64,000 nt of DNA from Thalassotalea euphylliae (GTDB lineage Bacteria; Pseudomonadota; Gammaproteobacteria; Enterobacterales; Alteromonadaceae). The stretch covers positions 3,162,001 through 3,226,000 of the forward strand of contig NZ_QUOV01000001.1 in NCBI RefSeq assembly GCF_003390395.1. The letters run 5' to 3'. How positions within the stretch are numbered: the first letter of the stretch is position 1; each line of letters begins with the position of its first letter. The notes below the pieces were generated by a model. That model was not told the origin of the DNA. It searched no databases and saw only the letters and a list, made by a program, of their open reading frames with translations. A program made the position numbers and the translations under genes. Of this stretch, positions 35,626 to 48,305 are shown piece after piece.

Positions 35626-36429
35626 TTGAACGTAAAACGTCCCCTTATTGCCTCAGCATTATTTATGTCGACGCTATTTGCCCACCAAGCTCAGGCTGAG
35701 CACTGTAATGTTAATTTCAATTACGGTGTGATTATCGAACCCAATCACGTAAGAATCCTTGATAACGGCCAAACGTATGTGCAAATCAATAATGACAACC
35801 AACTGTTTGTGCGCGGTAGAGAAATTCCTTTAGAAGCGCAACAAACAGCACTAATCAGTGAGTTTAGCAAGGGAATACGCAGCCAAGTACCTGAAATTGT
35901 CTTTATCGCCATAGAAGGCGTTGAAGTGGGCTTAAAAGCGGTAAACAAAGTTATTGGTGGCCTAACAGGAGAAAACAGTGCTTCACACCGCAAACTTCAA
36001 GAGAAGTTTGATGATATGCAAATGCGTTTGAGAAAGAAGTTCAACCATAGCGATAAAAGCTATTACATTGCCCCGCAGGACTTCGATGACTTTGATGAAA
36101 TATTTGCTGGTGAATTTGAGCAAGAAATTGAAGAAATCGTTTCTGAATCGATTGGCACCATATTAATGGCCGTAGGCGAAGCAATGGCAAACCGCGATGA
36201 AGAAACTATCGAGCAGCGAGTTAGCACTTTTGACGATAGGCTTGAGAATATGGGCGAAGAGTTGAAATTAGAAATCGGCACACGCGCAAATCAACTGGAG
36301 CAAAAAGCCGAGCAATTCTGTCAAGCCTTATCAAACCTAGACAAGGTTGAAACGGAAATGCAAGTCACGATTTCGGCACTACAAGACTTTAACCTGATCT
36401 CAAGTGAACGATACTCACACAGCGAATAA
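35626..36429 (+). CDS. DUF2884 (YggN-family) periplasmic protein
   Basis: TTG 35626 opens a signal peptide (LIASALFMSTLFAHQAQAEH). The mature part starts CNVNFNYGVIIEPNHVRILDNGQTYVQINNDNQLFVRG, typical of YggN/DUF2884, and ends in acidic helices and a coiled coil (FDDRLENMGEELKLEIGTRANQLEQKAEQFCQAL). Function unknown; one Cys near each end may form a disulfide. It follows fapA by 15 bp. Confidence 0.8.
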   Translation: MNVKRPLIASALFMSTLFAHQAQAEHCNVNFNYGVIIEPNHVRILDNGQTYVQINNDNQLFVRGREIPLEAQQTALISEFSKGIRSQVPEIVFIAIEGVEVGLKAVNKVIGGLTGENSASHRKLQEKFDDMQMRLRKKFNHSDKSYYIAPQDFDDFDEIFAGEFEQEIEEIVSESIGTILMAVGEAMANRDEETIEQRVSTFDDRLENMGEELKLEIGTRANQLEQKAEQFCQALSNLDKVETEMQVTISALQDFNLISSERYSHSE

Positions 36430-36565
36430 TCTTACCCATAGAGCAGTAGCTTTACTGCTCTAGCTAATTTGACACACCTTGTTACTTAAAATTAATTAGC
36501 TCCCTTTTGTTTTTCATCTACAGTCTAATAATGTAAAAAAACAAAGAAAAACAAGGGATAGATCA

Positions 36566-36970
36566 ATGAGTAAAAGAAGACGCGACGTTCAAGAACACGA
36601 AGCAGATGTTGATATGACGCCGATGCTGGACATAGTGTTTATCTTGTTAATCTTTTTTATAGTAACGACCTCCTTTGTAAAAGAACTCGGTTTAGAAGTT
36701 ACTAAGCCTAAATCAAATAAAACGCCTGCTAACGCCAACCCCACAATTGTTGTAAGCATTTCGGATTCTGGCGTCGTTAACTTTAATGGAAAGTTGGTTG
36801 ATATCGAGCGGCTACCAGCCCGCATTGAGAACTTTCTTGCAGAGAACTCAACAACCACCGCCATTGTCATCCCATCAGCAGAGACAAGACACGCTGATGT
36901 CGTTAGTGTTATTGATCAGATTAAAACTTTTGATGAGCTTACTATCGCTTTTGGTAAGACTCGGCTTTAA
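36566..36970 (+). CDS. ExbD/TolR-family biopolymer transport protein
   Basis: A 134-residue inner-membrane protein with one helix (about 21-41; VDMTPMLDIVFILLIFFIVTTSF), including the conserved aspartate of MTPMLDIVFIL that carries protons in ExbD/TolR stators, and a periplasmic domain ending in FDELTIAFGKTRL. ExbD normally works with ExbB and TonB; no exbB or tonB gene lies in the window. The ribosome site is AAGGGATAG. Standing alone is unusual. Confidence 0.88.
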   Translation: MSKRRRDVQEHEADVDMTPMLDIVFILLIFFIVTTSFVKELGLEVTKPKSNKTPANANPTIVVSISDSGVVNFNGKLVDIERLPARIENFLAENSTTTAIVIPSAETRHADVVSVIDQIKTFDELTIAFGKTRL

Positions 36971-37021
36971 ACAAGCAGTATATTTTAAATTAAGTGCAGC
37001 GTAGTCGGCTTTATCTATGCA

Positions 37022-37063
37022 CACAATCCATAGTACACAAACCATAGTGTACAAACTATATTT
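37022..37063. repeat. 14-bp tandem repeat, three degenerate units
   Basis: CACAATCCATAGTA (37022-37035), CACAAACCATAGTG (37036-37049) and TACAAACTATATTT (37050-37063) are successive diverging copies in the gap after exbD. Confidence 0.65.
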
Positions 37064-37170
37064 TGGACGCCTCTGTTGCACGATTTAGAATTTCTTATTT
37101 AGCTTAATAGTCTAAACAAAATATGCTTTAAGCCCGAGGGGCTATGTCACTGGTTTTATGACAATGTGTG

Positions 37171-37569
37171 CTAATTGAATTTGTACTCTTCTAACTTACG
37201 CTGCGCTAGTAACTCAGCTTCTTGCTGGCTTTGAACTATATCAAAAGGCAGGTAGGCTTCATGAGCTGACTGCAACATATACTGTACTAGGCTTTTAGGA
37301 AGAATAAAGACGACATATATACAGCCATTTTTTTTAGCCCAACGCTGTAAGTTTGTAAGTCCCTCTGTGACCTCAGCACTTCCGCCTTCAAACTTTTCTA
37401 AATCCACAACTCTAACCCAAGCAGAATCTGTAACAGCCTTTGCTAGCCTTTTAACTTCATCAGTGTAGTTATCAGTAGCCTCTTTGTTCCATGTACCCTG
37501 AAGCAGAGTATAAAGGCAATTCCCCTTTACCCTAACTTCAAATTTTCCATGAGCAGAAAACAGCGGCAC
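37171..37569 (-). CDS. Hypothetical STAS-like protein, 132 aa
   Basis: The product has an alternating beta/alpha plan reminiscent of STAS-like domains (KGNCLYTLLQGTWNKEATDNY; WVRVVDLEKFEGGSAEV; GCIYVVFILPKSLVQYML). No catalytic motif or signal is seen. It lies downstream of the rrn terminator on the same strand, so it probably has its own promoter between 37570 and 37700. Function unknown. Confidence 0.6.
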   Translation of the reverse strand: MPLFSAHGKFEVRVKGNCLYTLLQGTWNKEATDNYTDEVKRLAKAVTDSAWVRVVDLEKFEGGSAEVTEGLTNLQRWAKKNGCIYVVFILPKSLVQYMLQSAHEAYLPFDIVQSQQEAELLAQRKLEEYKFN

Positions 37570-37701
37570 ACTACCTCCCTAAACCAATATAAAAGACTAA
37601 TCACCTGCTTACCCAATAGCTAAATATTGAATTGTACTGAGTAGGTAGCATCATTGTTATGTAACATATCTAGCATGTGATAGATATTATTTCACACACG
37701 A

Positions 37702-37731
37702 AAAAGCCCCTGTCATTAGACAGGGGCTTTT
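37702..37731 (-). terminator. rRNA operon terminator
   Basis: AAAAGCCCCTGTC (37702-37714) pairs perfectly with GACAGGGGCTTTT (37719-37731) across ATTA. On the minus strand a T-run follows. It lies about 10 bp past the 5S gene and is the end of the rrn transcript. Confidence 0.9.
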
Positions 37732-37741
37732 CTTAATTAGA

Positions 37742-37858
37742 TGCCTAGCGATGACCTACTCTCACATGGGACCTCCCACACTACCATCGGCGCAGTTGCA
37801 TTTCACTTCTGAGTTCGGCATGGGGTCAGGTGGTTCTACAACGCTATTGTCGCTAGGC
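37742..37858 (-). rRNA. rrf: 5S ribosomal RNA
   Basis: About 117 bases; the complement has the conserved gammaproteobacterial 5S segments (CCTGACCCCATGCCGAACTC, AGTGAAATGC, GATGGTAGTGTGGGAGGTCC) and terminal pairing GCCTAGCG/CGCTAGGC. Ends are set by that pairing and may be off by one or two bases. Confidence 0.95.
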
Positions 37859-38037
37859 GAAACTTTTATTTACTGCCTTAGCAGTAAATTACAATCTGGA
37901 AAGCTTTGACGTGCATGGATGCACTAATGTCGACAAGTGTCATGGATGACAGTTGTTTGTTGACGCTATATATAGCTTTAATTCAAGTTGTACTCATGTA
38001 CGTGATGTTTTGTCAGTCAAAACCATTTGGGTGTTGT

Positions 38038-40914
<2,877 letters not shown>

Positions 40915-41163
40915 ATACAACCCCAAATAGTTTTCGTATTTAAGTCATCAAGAGACAAATCTTGATGCTAATGTATGACTGACATTTTCACGTACTCATT
41001 ATCCATTCTTAAAAAGAACAGTAATGGAGTATGCTTGAATTAGATTGATAAATGATAAGGAAAAATCATTTATCAGGTTTGATGCTTACAGCGCGACACT
41101 GTAATCATCATTCGAAATAATTAATTTACTAATTATTTCGGGATATATATCAGCTTTCCAAAT

Positions 41164-41174
41164 TGTTAAAGAAC
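41164..41174 (-). promoter_or_regulatory. boxA-type antitermination site before 23S
   Basis: The complement reads GTTCTTTAACA, the core of rrn boxA, between tRNA-Ile and 23S. It matches the same core found in the 16S leader. Confidence 0.65.
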
Positions 41175-41270
41175 TTCAAATCAGCGCACATTCGGCTCAT
41201 TTGTGGTTAAAAAAACCAAACGTAAATTGTTCAGTTGAACACCTTAAGTTTGGTTTCTTTGACGAAGCTT

Positions 41271-41347
<77 letters not shown>

Positions 41348-41366
41348 AAATCACATAAGAGTGAAG

Positions 41367-41442
41367 TGGTGGAGCTAAGCAGGATCGAACTGCTGACCTC
41401 CTGCGTGCAAGGCAGGCGCTCTCCCAGCTGAGCTATAGCCCC
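41367..41442 (-). tRNA. alaT: tRNA-Ala (TGC)
   Basis: 76 bases including encoded CCA. The complement begins GGGGCTATAGCTCAGCTGGG; the anticodon loop CTTGCAC gives anticodon TGC. It lies nearer the 16S gene, 19 bases from tRNA-Ile. Confidence 0.95.
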
Positions 41443-41520
41443 ATAAGGCTTCGTTTTCTTTACTTTTCGTTATCAATGCAATGTGTGTGAACACTCAACA
41501 TGGTGCGTTTTACTTCAAGA

Positions 41521-43064
<1,544 letters not shown>

Positions 43065-43231
43065 AATCGTTTGTGAGACATCAGTCTCGGCTCAATGAAT
43101 TCTGTACAAATAAAACTTATATAAAAGTAGTTTTTGTATGAGTTCACTGAGTTAATTTTGGCAAACCGAAGTTTGCTTATTTGTAAAATCAACATCATGT
43201 GAATGCTCACACAAATTGCATGATAACTAAT

Positions 43232-43242
43232 TGTTAAAGAAC
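43232..43242 (-). promoter_or_regulatory. boxA-type antitermination site in the 16S leader
   Basis: The complement reads GTTCTTTAACA, about 170 bases before the mature 16S 5' end. It recurs before 23S. Confidence 0.65.
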
Positions 43243-43313
43243 TGAATCTTGCGATTCAAACAAAACATCGCATTCGTGTTTTGTGGTTGCTCCCTCGTTG
43301 AGAGCGGATGCGC

Positions 43314-43341
43314 ATTTTACGCTTCCTAGTTTTGATGTCAA
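43314..43341 (-). promoter_or_regulatory. rRNA promoter, proximal
   Basis: On the minus strand TTGACA (complement of 43336-43341) and TAAAAT (complement of 43314-43319) are separated by 16 bases. The -10 is followed by GCGCATCC, a GC-rich discriminator of the kind associated with stringent and growth-rate control. The leader from here to 16S is about 250 bases and holds no gene. Confidence 0.8.
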
Positions 43342-43461
43342 CAACTTTTTGAAAAAATCTTTAATTCATTTTTCTAAGTTATCTGACCCGTTTACTAAGC
43401 AAACTTGCTAACTAAACTTATCAAAACACTTCGTTGGGCTGCCCCGTGGAAGTGGATGCGC

Positions 43462-43489
43462 ATTTTAGAGATTTTTAGCTGGGCGTCAA
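43462..43489 (-). promoter_or_regulatory. rRNA promoter, distal
   Basis: On the minus strand TTGACG (complement of 43484-43489) and TAAAAT (complement of 43462-43467) are separated by 16 bases, followed by the same GCGCATCC discriminator as the proximal promoter. The two promoters lie 148 bases apart and share the flanking TTTTTGA..TTGAC layout, so they look like duplicated copies. Confidence 0.75.
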
Positions 43490-43592
43490 CACCTTTTTGA
43501 AATTAATTTAAAATTATAGTTCAAGTGCTTACATTTTGCGCAAAGCGCGCAATTATTGATTGATTTTGTGGTAAACCAGTAAAATTTGATGT

Positions 43593-43636
43593 AAAAAAGC
43601 CGTATTAACACAGATAAAGGTTAATACGGCTTTTTT
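43593..43636 (-). terminator. Strong terminator after flgP
   Basis: AAAAAAGCCGTATTAA (43593-43608) pairs perfectly with TTAATACGGCTTTTTT (43621-43636). Symmetry makes it work in both directions, isolating flgP from the rRNA promoters. Confidence 0.9.
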
Positions 43637-43653
43637 ATAATAAAGTGTCGATA

Positions 43654-44115
43654 CTAGTAATAAGTAACGTCTTTTATTTCTTGTTTTCTCGTAGATGCTA
43701 TATATATGTCATAAACATCTTTAAAGTCGATACTTAACTCAGTTGCGTACGTATCACCCACAGGATAACTCTTTATCACTTTAGCCCCCCGAATAACACC
43801 ATGAACTGACGCTTTGAGTTGATGATTTTCGATAAGTAAGTCACCCATAGTCATATTAGAGGCAACTTGTTGACCATATACCTGTTCAGCTAATTCCGCA
43901 TAAGCGGCAAGTTTTGATGCTTTAATTGCCATTAGCATACGTTGTGTTTCATGCTCTGACTTTTGTAAACTGATTGGCGCATAGCCAACAGCGGTGACAA
44001 CAGGAAAGACCTCTGGCTTCACTGGTTGCCACTGGACATGCTTATCATATATAGATGTACAAGCAGAAACGGTAACAACTAAAACTAGCGCTAACGCAAT
44101 ATTGATAAGTTTCAT
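43654..44115 (-). CDS. flgP: Flagellar lipoprotein FlgP
   Basis: A lipoprotein signal (ALALVLVVTVSACTS, Cys about 19) precedes an LPP20-type domain (VVTAVGYAPISLQKSEHETQRMLMAIKASKLAAYAELAEQVYG; GVIRGAKVIKSYPVGDTYATELSID). FlgP forms the outer-membrane-associated basal disk or ring of polar flagella in Vibrio and Campylobacter. The ribosome site GGTGAG precedes the ATG, and it lies 19 bp after flgO on the same strand. Confidence 0.87.
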   Translation of the reverse strand: MKLINIALALVLVVTVSACTSIYDKHVQWQPVKPEVFPVVTAVGYAPISLQKSEHETQRMLMAIKASKLAAYAELAEQVYGQQVASNMTMGDLLIENHQLKASVHGVIRGAKVIKSYPVGDTYATELSIDFKDVYDIYIASTRKQEIKDVTYY

Positions 44116-44134
44116 TATCTCACCCCGCCACTAT

Positions 44135-44779
44135 CTATTGCTGTATTCGAACAGCGCGGGCCTCTTCAGCCAAGTTCTCACTGGTGCGAATTATCATGCC
44201 ATCTTTCAAGCGCACATTTTCATCGCGATAAACTTCATCACCGATCACCCATTTTGGTATAAATGATTGAGCACTGGCGACAACGACACGAGATTGCATG
44301 CCGATCATTCGAGCGTTAACTAATATACCCGTTTCTTGCTCCATCATGGTTCCGGTCACTACATAGTCAATAATTTGTCGCTCAGGTAACTCTTTCCAGT
44401 CGCGACTAAAAACGTAATCGCCATCTTTTGTTACTCGGATATGCCCTGTTGTTTTGTAATCAATCACTACCATGCCATGACGTTGCAATTCATGAACGAA
44501 GTTCTCTGATAGTTGATTACCCAGCCAGTTGGTCGACTCTAAGTCTTCCAAATTAACAAATGAAGTAACTGCGATTGGAGTTTTTGGTGAAACAAAGGAG
44601 CTATGCTCCAGCATTTGATACGCCAGCCCTCTCACCACATCATTAATGGCATGCTTGGGTAGATCAAAACTATCTATCTCATCCATTTTTTGATGGCTGA
44701 CACTGTAAAAATCTTGCTCACTATTCATTGAGCACGAGGCCAGTAAAGGAATACAGGCTGCTAATAGCCAATTTTTCAT
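44135..44779 (-). CDS. flgO: Flagellar lipoprotein FlgO
   Basis: A lipoprotein signal (LLAACIPLLASCSM, Cys about 16) precedes the FlgO domain: PIAVTSFVNLEDLESTNWLGNQLSENFVHELQRHGMVVIDYK, then IDYVVTGTMMEQETGILVNARMIG and SAQSFIP. FlgO with FlgP is needed for normal motility in Vibrio. The ribosome site is GAGGTG. The gene diverges from flgT across a 290-bp gap that should hold both promoters; no clear sigma-54 or sigma-28 site was identified. Confidence 0.88.
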   Translation of the reverse strand: MKNWLLAACIPLLASCSMNSEQDFYSVSHQKMDEIDSFDLPKHAINDVVRGLAYQMLEHSSFVSPKTPIAVTSFVNLEDLESTNWLGNQLSENFVHELQRHGMVVIDYKTTGHIRVTKDGDYVFSRDWKELPERQIIDYVVTGTMMEQETGILVNARMIGMQSRVVVASAQSFIPKWVIGDEVYRDENVRLKDGMIIRTSENLAEEARAVRIQQ

Positions 44780-45069
44780 TGAGACACCTCAATTATTACT
44801 ACAAGTTTAACGTTGACTTCTTGGCTTAGAATAATGCAGGAAACGCGCCAACAGTAAATAATTATTGCTAGGATAGGTTGAACAGGCATAGTTCATGCTT
44901 ACTCTTAGTTAATTGTAAGCTATTGGCTAACACAACCGTCTACTTTATGACGCTTACTTAGCTCATGATGCTGCTACTTAGTTAGCTAGTTATTAACTTA
45001 GTGTTCGCAAGATCAAACGCAACCTTAATGCCAAGATATTGTGAACACCAATCAATTGGATTGCTTGTT

Positions 45070-46236
45070 ATGCGAATTTTAGCATTATTCACATCAATAT
45101 TAATTTCATTTGTGAGCTCTGCTCAGTGGTATGAATCACAAGGCAGTGCATACATCTTAAATAGTGATCGCGAGACTGCGCGAACAGAAGCAATGGAAAA
45201 CGCATTAAAAAAAGCATTACTTGTTGCCGGCGCCTCAGTGAGCAGCGCACAGCGGGTTATCAACGGTTTGCTTACTCAAGACGAACTAAGTATTCGTGCT
45301 AGTGGCACAGTGAATTCAATTGAGTTAATCGACGAAAGCTACCAAGGAGACATGCTTAAAGTAACGATTCGCGCAGATATCTTTCCACAAGAGCAGCAAT
45401 GCTTTGCCGCCGACTTCAAAAAGTCGATGCTAGTAACTAAAGCCCAACTGCTTCATCGTGAACAAGCAAATATTGGCAAAATTTATAATTTAGACAAGAA
45501 ACTCGTTGCTCGCTTTGCTGACAAGCTTGGTGAGAAAAGTCGCTACATTGATATTAAACTAGCCAACAAAAGCAGCATCCCTTTTAGTCGCTATAACCGT
45601 AGTTTTGACCAAGAAAAAATAAAATACTTAGCAGTTGAATTAGGTCAACGCTTTGACACACAGTTTGTGCTCTTTACAGAGGTTACCGACGTATCGTTTG
45701 ATGCAGAAGTGCTAAACCAATGGCAGTTCTGGCAAGAAGATAACTTCGATCGTCACTTTGATACCACCTTCTATATATATAGTACTGATAATGGAGAACT
45801 ATTATGGGATAGCCATTACCAAAATAAAGCTCCTTGGACTTTTAGTAAGCGAGAAACGATCGACCTAAACGGCCAATCGTTTTGGCAAAGCGCCTACGGC
45901 CGTATGCTAGACCGCACACTTGATGACGCCTTACTTGATATTGATGAAAGCCTAATGTGCCAGCAAACAAGGGCAAGAATTGTCAGAGTTGAAGGTAATG
46001 AAGTAATTGTTAATGTGGGCAAACGCCAAGGCGTTAAGTTAGGCGATAAATTTTCTTTACTACATTTAAATAGTTTCACAAGCGATCAAGGGAAAATGTA
46101 CACGGGGTATAATGTCAGCAGCCACATGGTGACAGTAAGCGAAGTATTTCAAGATAGCGCTGTCGCAAAAACCACTAATCAAAACTTGCTTGGCAATATT
46201 CAAATCAATGATCTCGCCGTGAAACAAGATCCCTAA
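45070..46236 (+). CDS. flgT: Flagellar H-ring protein FlgT
   Basis: ATG 45070 is preferred because it begins a signal peptide (MRILALFTSILISFVSSA, cleaved before QWYESQG); the frame is open from GTG 45001. The mature protein follows FlgT order: an N-terminal domain with QGSAYILNSDRETARTEAMENALKKALLVAGASVSS, a middle TolB-like domain (DTQFVLFTEVTDV, DRHFDTTFYIYSTDNGELLW) and a C-terminal FlgT-C SH3-like part (GNEVIVNVGKRQGVKLGDKFSLLH). FlgT forms the H ring of sodium-driven polar flagella. Length 388 residues. Confidence 0.88.
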   Translation: MRILALFTSILISFVSSAQWYESQGSAYILNSDRETARTEAMENALKKALLVAGASVSSAQRVINGLLTQDELSIRASGTVNSIELIDESYQGDMLKVTIRADIFPQEQQCFAADFKKSMLVTKAQLLHREQANIGKIYNLDKKLVARFADKLGEKSRYIDIKLANKSSIPFSRYNRSFDQEKIKYLAVELGQRFDTQFVLFTEVTDVSFDAEVLNQWQFWQEDNFDRHFDTTFYIYSTDNGELLWDSHYQNKAPWTFSKRETIDLNGQSFWQSAYGRMLDRTLDDALLDIDESLMCQQTRARIVRVEGNEVIVNVGKRQGVKLGDKFSLLHLNSFTSDQGKMYTGYNVSSHMVTVSEVFQDSAVAKTTNQNLLGNIQINDLAVKQDP

Positions 46237-46321
46237 AGCAACTACAGAATACCATCACTGCCCTATTGAGTTGTTTTAGTCATTGTAAACTATTGATAAA
46301 CAGTTTAAATTCAACTGAGCT

Positions 46322-46398
46322 GTCTCTGTAGCTCAGTTGGATAGAGCATTCGCCTCCTAAGCGAAGGGTCGCAGGTTCGACTCCTGCCAGAGACGCCA
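46322..46398 (+). tRNA. argW: tRNA-Arg (CCT)
   Basis: 77 bases with encoded CCA: acceptor GTCTCTG, D arm GCTC..GAGC, anticodon stem TTCGC/GCGAA with loop CTCCTAA (anticodon CCT, reading AGG), T arm GCAGG TTCGACT CCTGC, and CAGAGAC-G-CCA. No integrase or attachment duplication is seen at its 3' end. Confidence 0.95.
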
Positions 46399-46770
46399 CT
46401 TCAAGTTTTTCTCTTGTTTATTGAGTTTTCCAAGTAAACCTAATTTTATTAACGCAATTGTACGCACTTCAATGGCGTAAATACTTTGCTGATAAGCCCT
46501 TATATCTGGCTTTTAAAATACCAATAAAAGCCAGTTAAAACAGTATGATTAAAAACAAATAGAGTTAAAACTTTAATTTCACTTTGTTACAAGCTGAATA
46601 CATTTAGAACCACCCATCAATTACATTAGTTTTTCTAATCCGACACAGGTAATTTTATTTGTTTGTTTTATCACCAAACGATCTGGATAATGCGCGTCGC
46701 AATTAAGCCACTAGAGCAACTTTTAGCGGCTACTTTTAATTAACATTTACCAACGGAGTAACACACACTA
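46399..46770. other. Gap of about 370 bp with one hairpin
   Basis: No gene is seen. A perfect 10-bp inverted repeat pairs CTGGCTTTTA (46506-46515) with TAAAAGCCAG (46525-46534) across nine bases; it lacks a T-tract on the plus strand, so its role as tRNA-Arg terminator is uncertain. The end of the gap presumably holds the promoter of the next gene. Confidence 0.45.
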
Positions 46771-47031
46771 ATGAACCCACTATTCTTTGACGCACTTAGC
46801 TGGATTGGGCTGGCCTTATGTATCGGTGCTTTTTTTATCAAAGATATATTAATGCTAAGACTGGCAACCTTGGTTGGGTGTGTGTTGATGGGCGTTTATT
46901 ATACGCATATTGATGTAGCACAAGGCATGGTATCAAATGTGATTATTGTTGCTATTAATGCCTTTTACTTATTAAAACGCAGCGAGCGTGAGCCACAAGT
47001 AGATGCCTCGCTTGAATGTTCGAGCACCTAG
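46771..47031 (+). CDS. YgjV-like small inner membrane protein
   Basis: The 86-residue product has three hydrophobic segments (about 5-23, 27-45, 52-68) and the pattern LSWIGLALCIGAFFIKDILMLRLATLVGCVLMGVYY, reminiscent of YgjV-type membrane proteins. Function unknown. A terminator follows at 47094. Confidence 0.6.
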   Translation: MNPLFFDALSWIGLALCIGAFFIKDILMLRLATLVGCVLMGVYYTHIDVAQGMVSNVIIVAINAFYLLKRSEREPQVDASLECSST

Positions 47032-47093
47032 CATCTACACCTAGCCTCTAATTGAACATTTTCCATTAGACAAATTATTGACATAGATAAATT

Positions 47094-47120
47094 AAAAAGC
47101 CCCAAATAATGGGGCTTTTT
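47094..47120. terminator. Bidirectional terminator
   Basis: AAAAAGCCCC (47094-47103) pairs with GGGGCTTTTT (47111-47120) across seven bases. It lies between the convergent YgjV-like gene (plus) and the 44-residue ORF (minus) and can serve both. Confidence 0.85.
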
Positions 47121-47138
47121 AATGCAACAATCGACCAC

Positions 47139-47273
47139 TCATTCTGATTGTTCTATTACGACGTCCATATCATCGGCAACCGATGAGTTACTTAACACTG
47201 CCGACACTGCCAATACAAAAACAGCAGCAATAACAGTAGTAAGCTTAAATCCTTTGGAGGTTGGTTTATTCAT
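47139..47273 (-). CDS. 44-residue exported or membrane-anchored small protein
   Basis: The ATG is the complement of 47271-47273 and the TGA that of 47139-47141. The product starts MNKPTSKGFKLTTVIAAVFV, with a basic N-terminus and a single hydrophobic helix (about 11-27), then an acidic tail (SVADDMDVVIEQSE). It has the shape of a signal peptide or single-pass membrane peptide. The ribosome site (TAGG) is weak. It ends just before a strong terminator and lies 105 bp upstream of nothing else on its strand except ghrA further right, so it may be the 3' gene of a ghrA transcript or independent. No family recognised. Confidence 0.5.
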   Translation of the reverse strand: MNKPTSKGFKLTTVIAAVFVLAVSAVLSNSSVADDMDVVIEQSE

Positions 47274-47378
47274 ACGCAAACCTACTTACTAAGTTGTTTA
47301 TTATTGTTATTACTTAATAACCCTAAAAACTTATCTGAATATAATCGACATTTCAATCATTTATTTGCGCAGCTCAAA

Positions 47379-48305
47379 TTAATAGCCTTTATTTACATCG
47401 ACTTGATTAATAAGCGCTTTATTTTGAACAAAACGTTGGTAATTTGCAGCTATTTGCTCAACCACCTGTTGTTGATCCGTAATCGCTGAAACATGGGGGG
47501 TTACCGTTAACTGCGGTAAATTCCAGAATGGATGATGACTAGGTAATGGCTCTTGTCTAAATACATCAAGCGCTGCACCTGCAATCACATTACCTTCTAG
47601 TGCTTTAACAAGGGCTTGTTCATCTACTGCATTACCTCTACCAACATTGATTAAATATCCATCTTTAGGCATTGCATACAAAACGCGCTCATCAATAATA
47701 TCATTAGTTTGATTAGTCGCCGGTAATACCGACACGACAAAATGAGCCAGTTTCACACTGTCGACAAGTTGATTTTCCCCTACAAAGCTTTGCGCAATAT
47801 AGTCAGCAGATTTAGGTGTCTGACTCCAAGTGCTGACCTGATAGCCGTTTAGGTGAAGTTTACGTGCAACCACTAAGCCTATTTCACCAGCCCCTAGAAT
47901 GGTAACTTTGTTACCTTGTTTACGACGCTTGAATATCCACTCATGTGCCTGTTGAGCTTGCCAATAAGCTACCATATTGCGCTGATGATTAAGAATGCTC
48001 ATTAGCACAAAGTCAGCCATCTGCTCAGATAAGCTTGGATCAACAATTCGGGTAATTTTGAGGGGCTGCGGCCGATTATTATCATAAATAAGTCCGTCTG
48101 CACCGGCGCCCAATGACGATACCACTTTTAGCTTAGGTAAATGACTCCAAAGCTGTGCTGGTTGTTGCCAGCAAACGCCAAACTCAACGTCACTATAAGC
48201 TTGATACTCATGCCAGTTTTTTACTTCTACCCCTGGTAGGTGCTCCTTCAGCGCGTTTATCAATGTTTTCGCACTGCGATTTGAAATTGCAATTGCTATC
48301 GACAT
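47379..48305 (-). CDS. ghrA: Glyoxylate/hydroxypyruvate reductase A
   Basis: GhrA reduces glyoxylate and hydroxypyruvate with NADPH. The 308-residue protein is of the D-2-hydroxyacid dehydrogenase family: VVSSLGAGADGLI, the Rossmann loop VTILGAGEIGLVVARKL, LINVGRGNAVDEQALV (catalytic Arg just before in VSVLPATNQT..), and the His of TVTPHVSAITD. Length and the AGADG motif match E. coli GhrA. Possible functional link to the glyoxylate locus at 59-64 kb, but they are not adjacent. Confidence 0.88.
   Translation of the reverse strand: MSIAIAISNRSAKTLINALKEHLPGVEVKNWHEYQAYSDVEFGVCWQQPAQLWSHLPKLKVVSSLGAGADGLIYDNNRPQPLKITRIVDPSLSEQMADFVLMSILNHQRNMVAYWQAQQAHEWIFKRRKQGNKVTILGAGEIGLVVARKLHLNGYQVSTWSQTPKSADYIAQSFVGENQLVDSVKLAHFVVSVLPATNQTNDIIDERVLYAMPKDGYLINVGRGNAVDEQALVKALEGNVIAGAALDVFRQEPLPSHHPFWNLPQLTVTPHVSAITDQQQVVEQIAANYQRFVQNKALINQVDVNKGY

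Noticed and set aside
44780..45069. Sigma-54 promoter between flgO and flgT
   Set aside because: A TTGGC..TGCA match near 44820 has 11 rather than 10 bases between the GG and GC elements, so it was not called.
46322..46770. Integrated element at tRNA-Arg
   Set aside because: There is no integrase, and the 3' end of the tRNA is not duplicated in the window.
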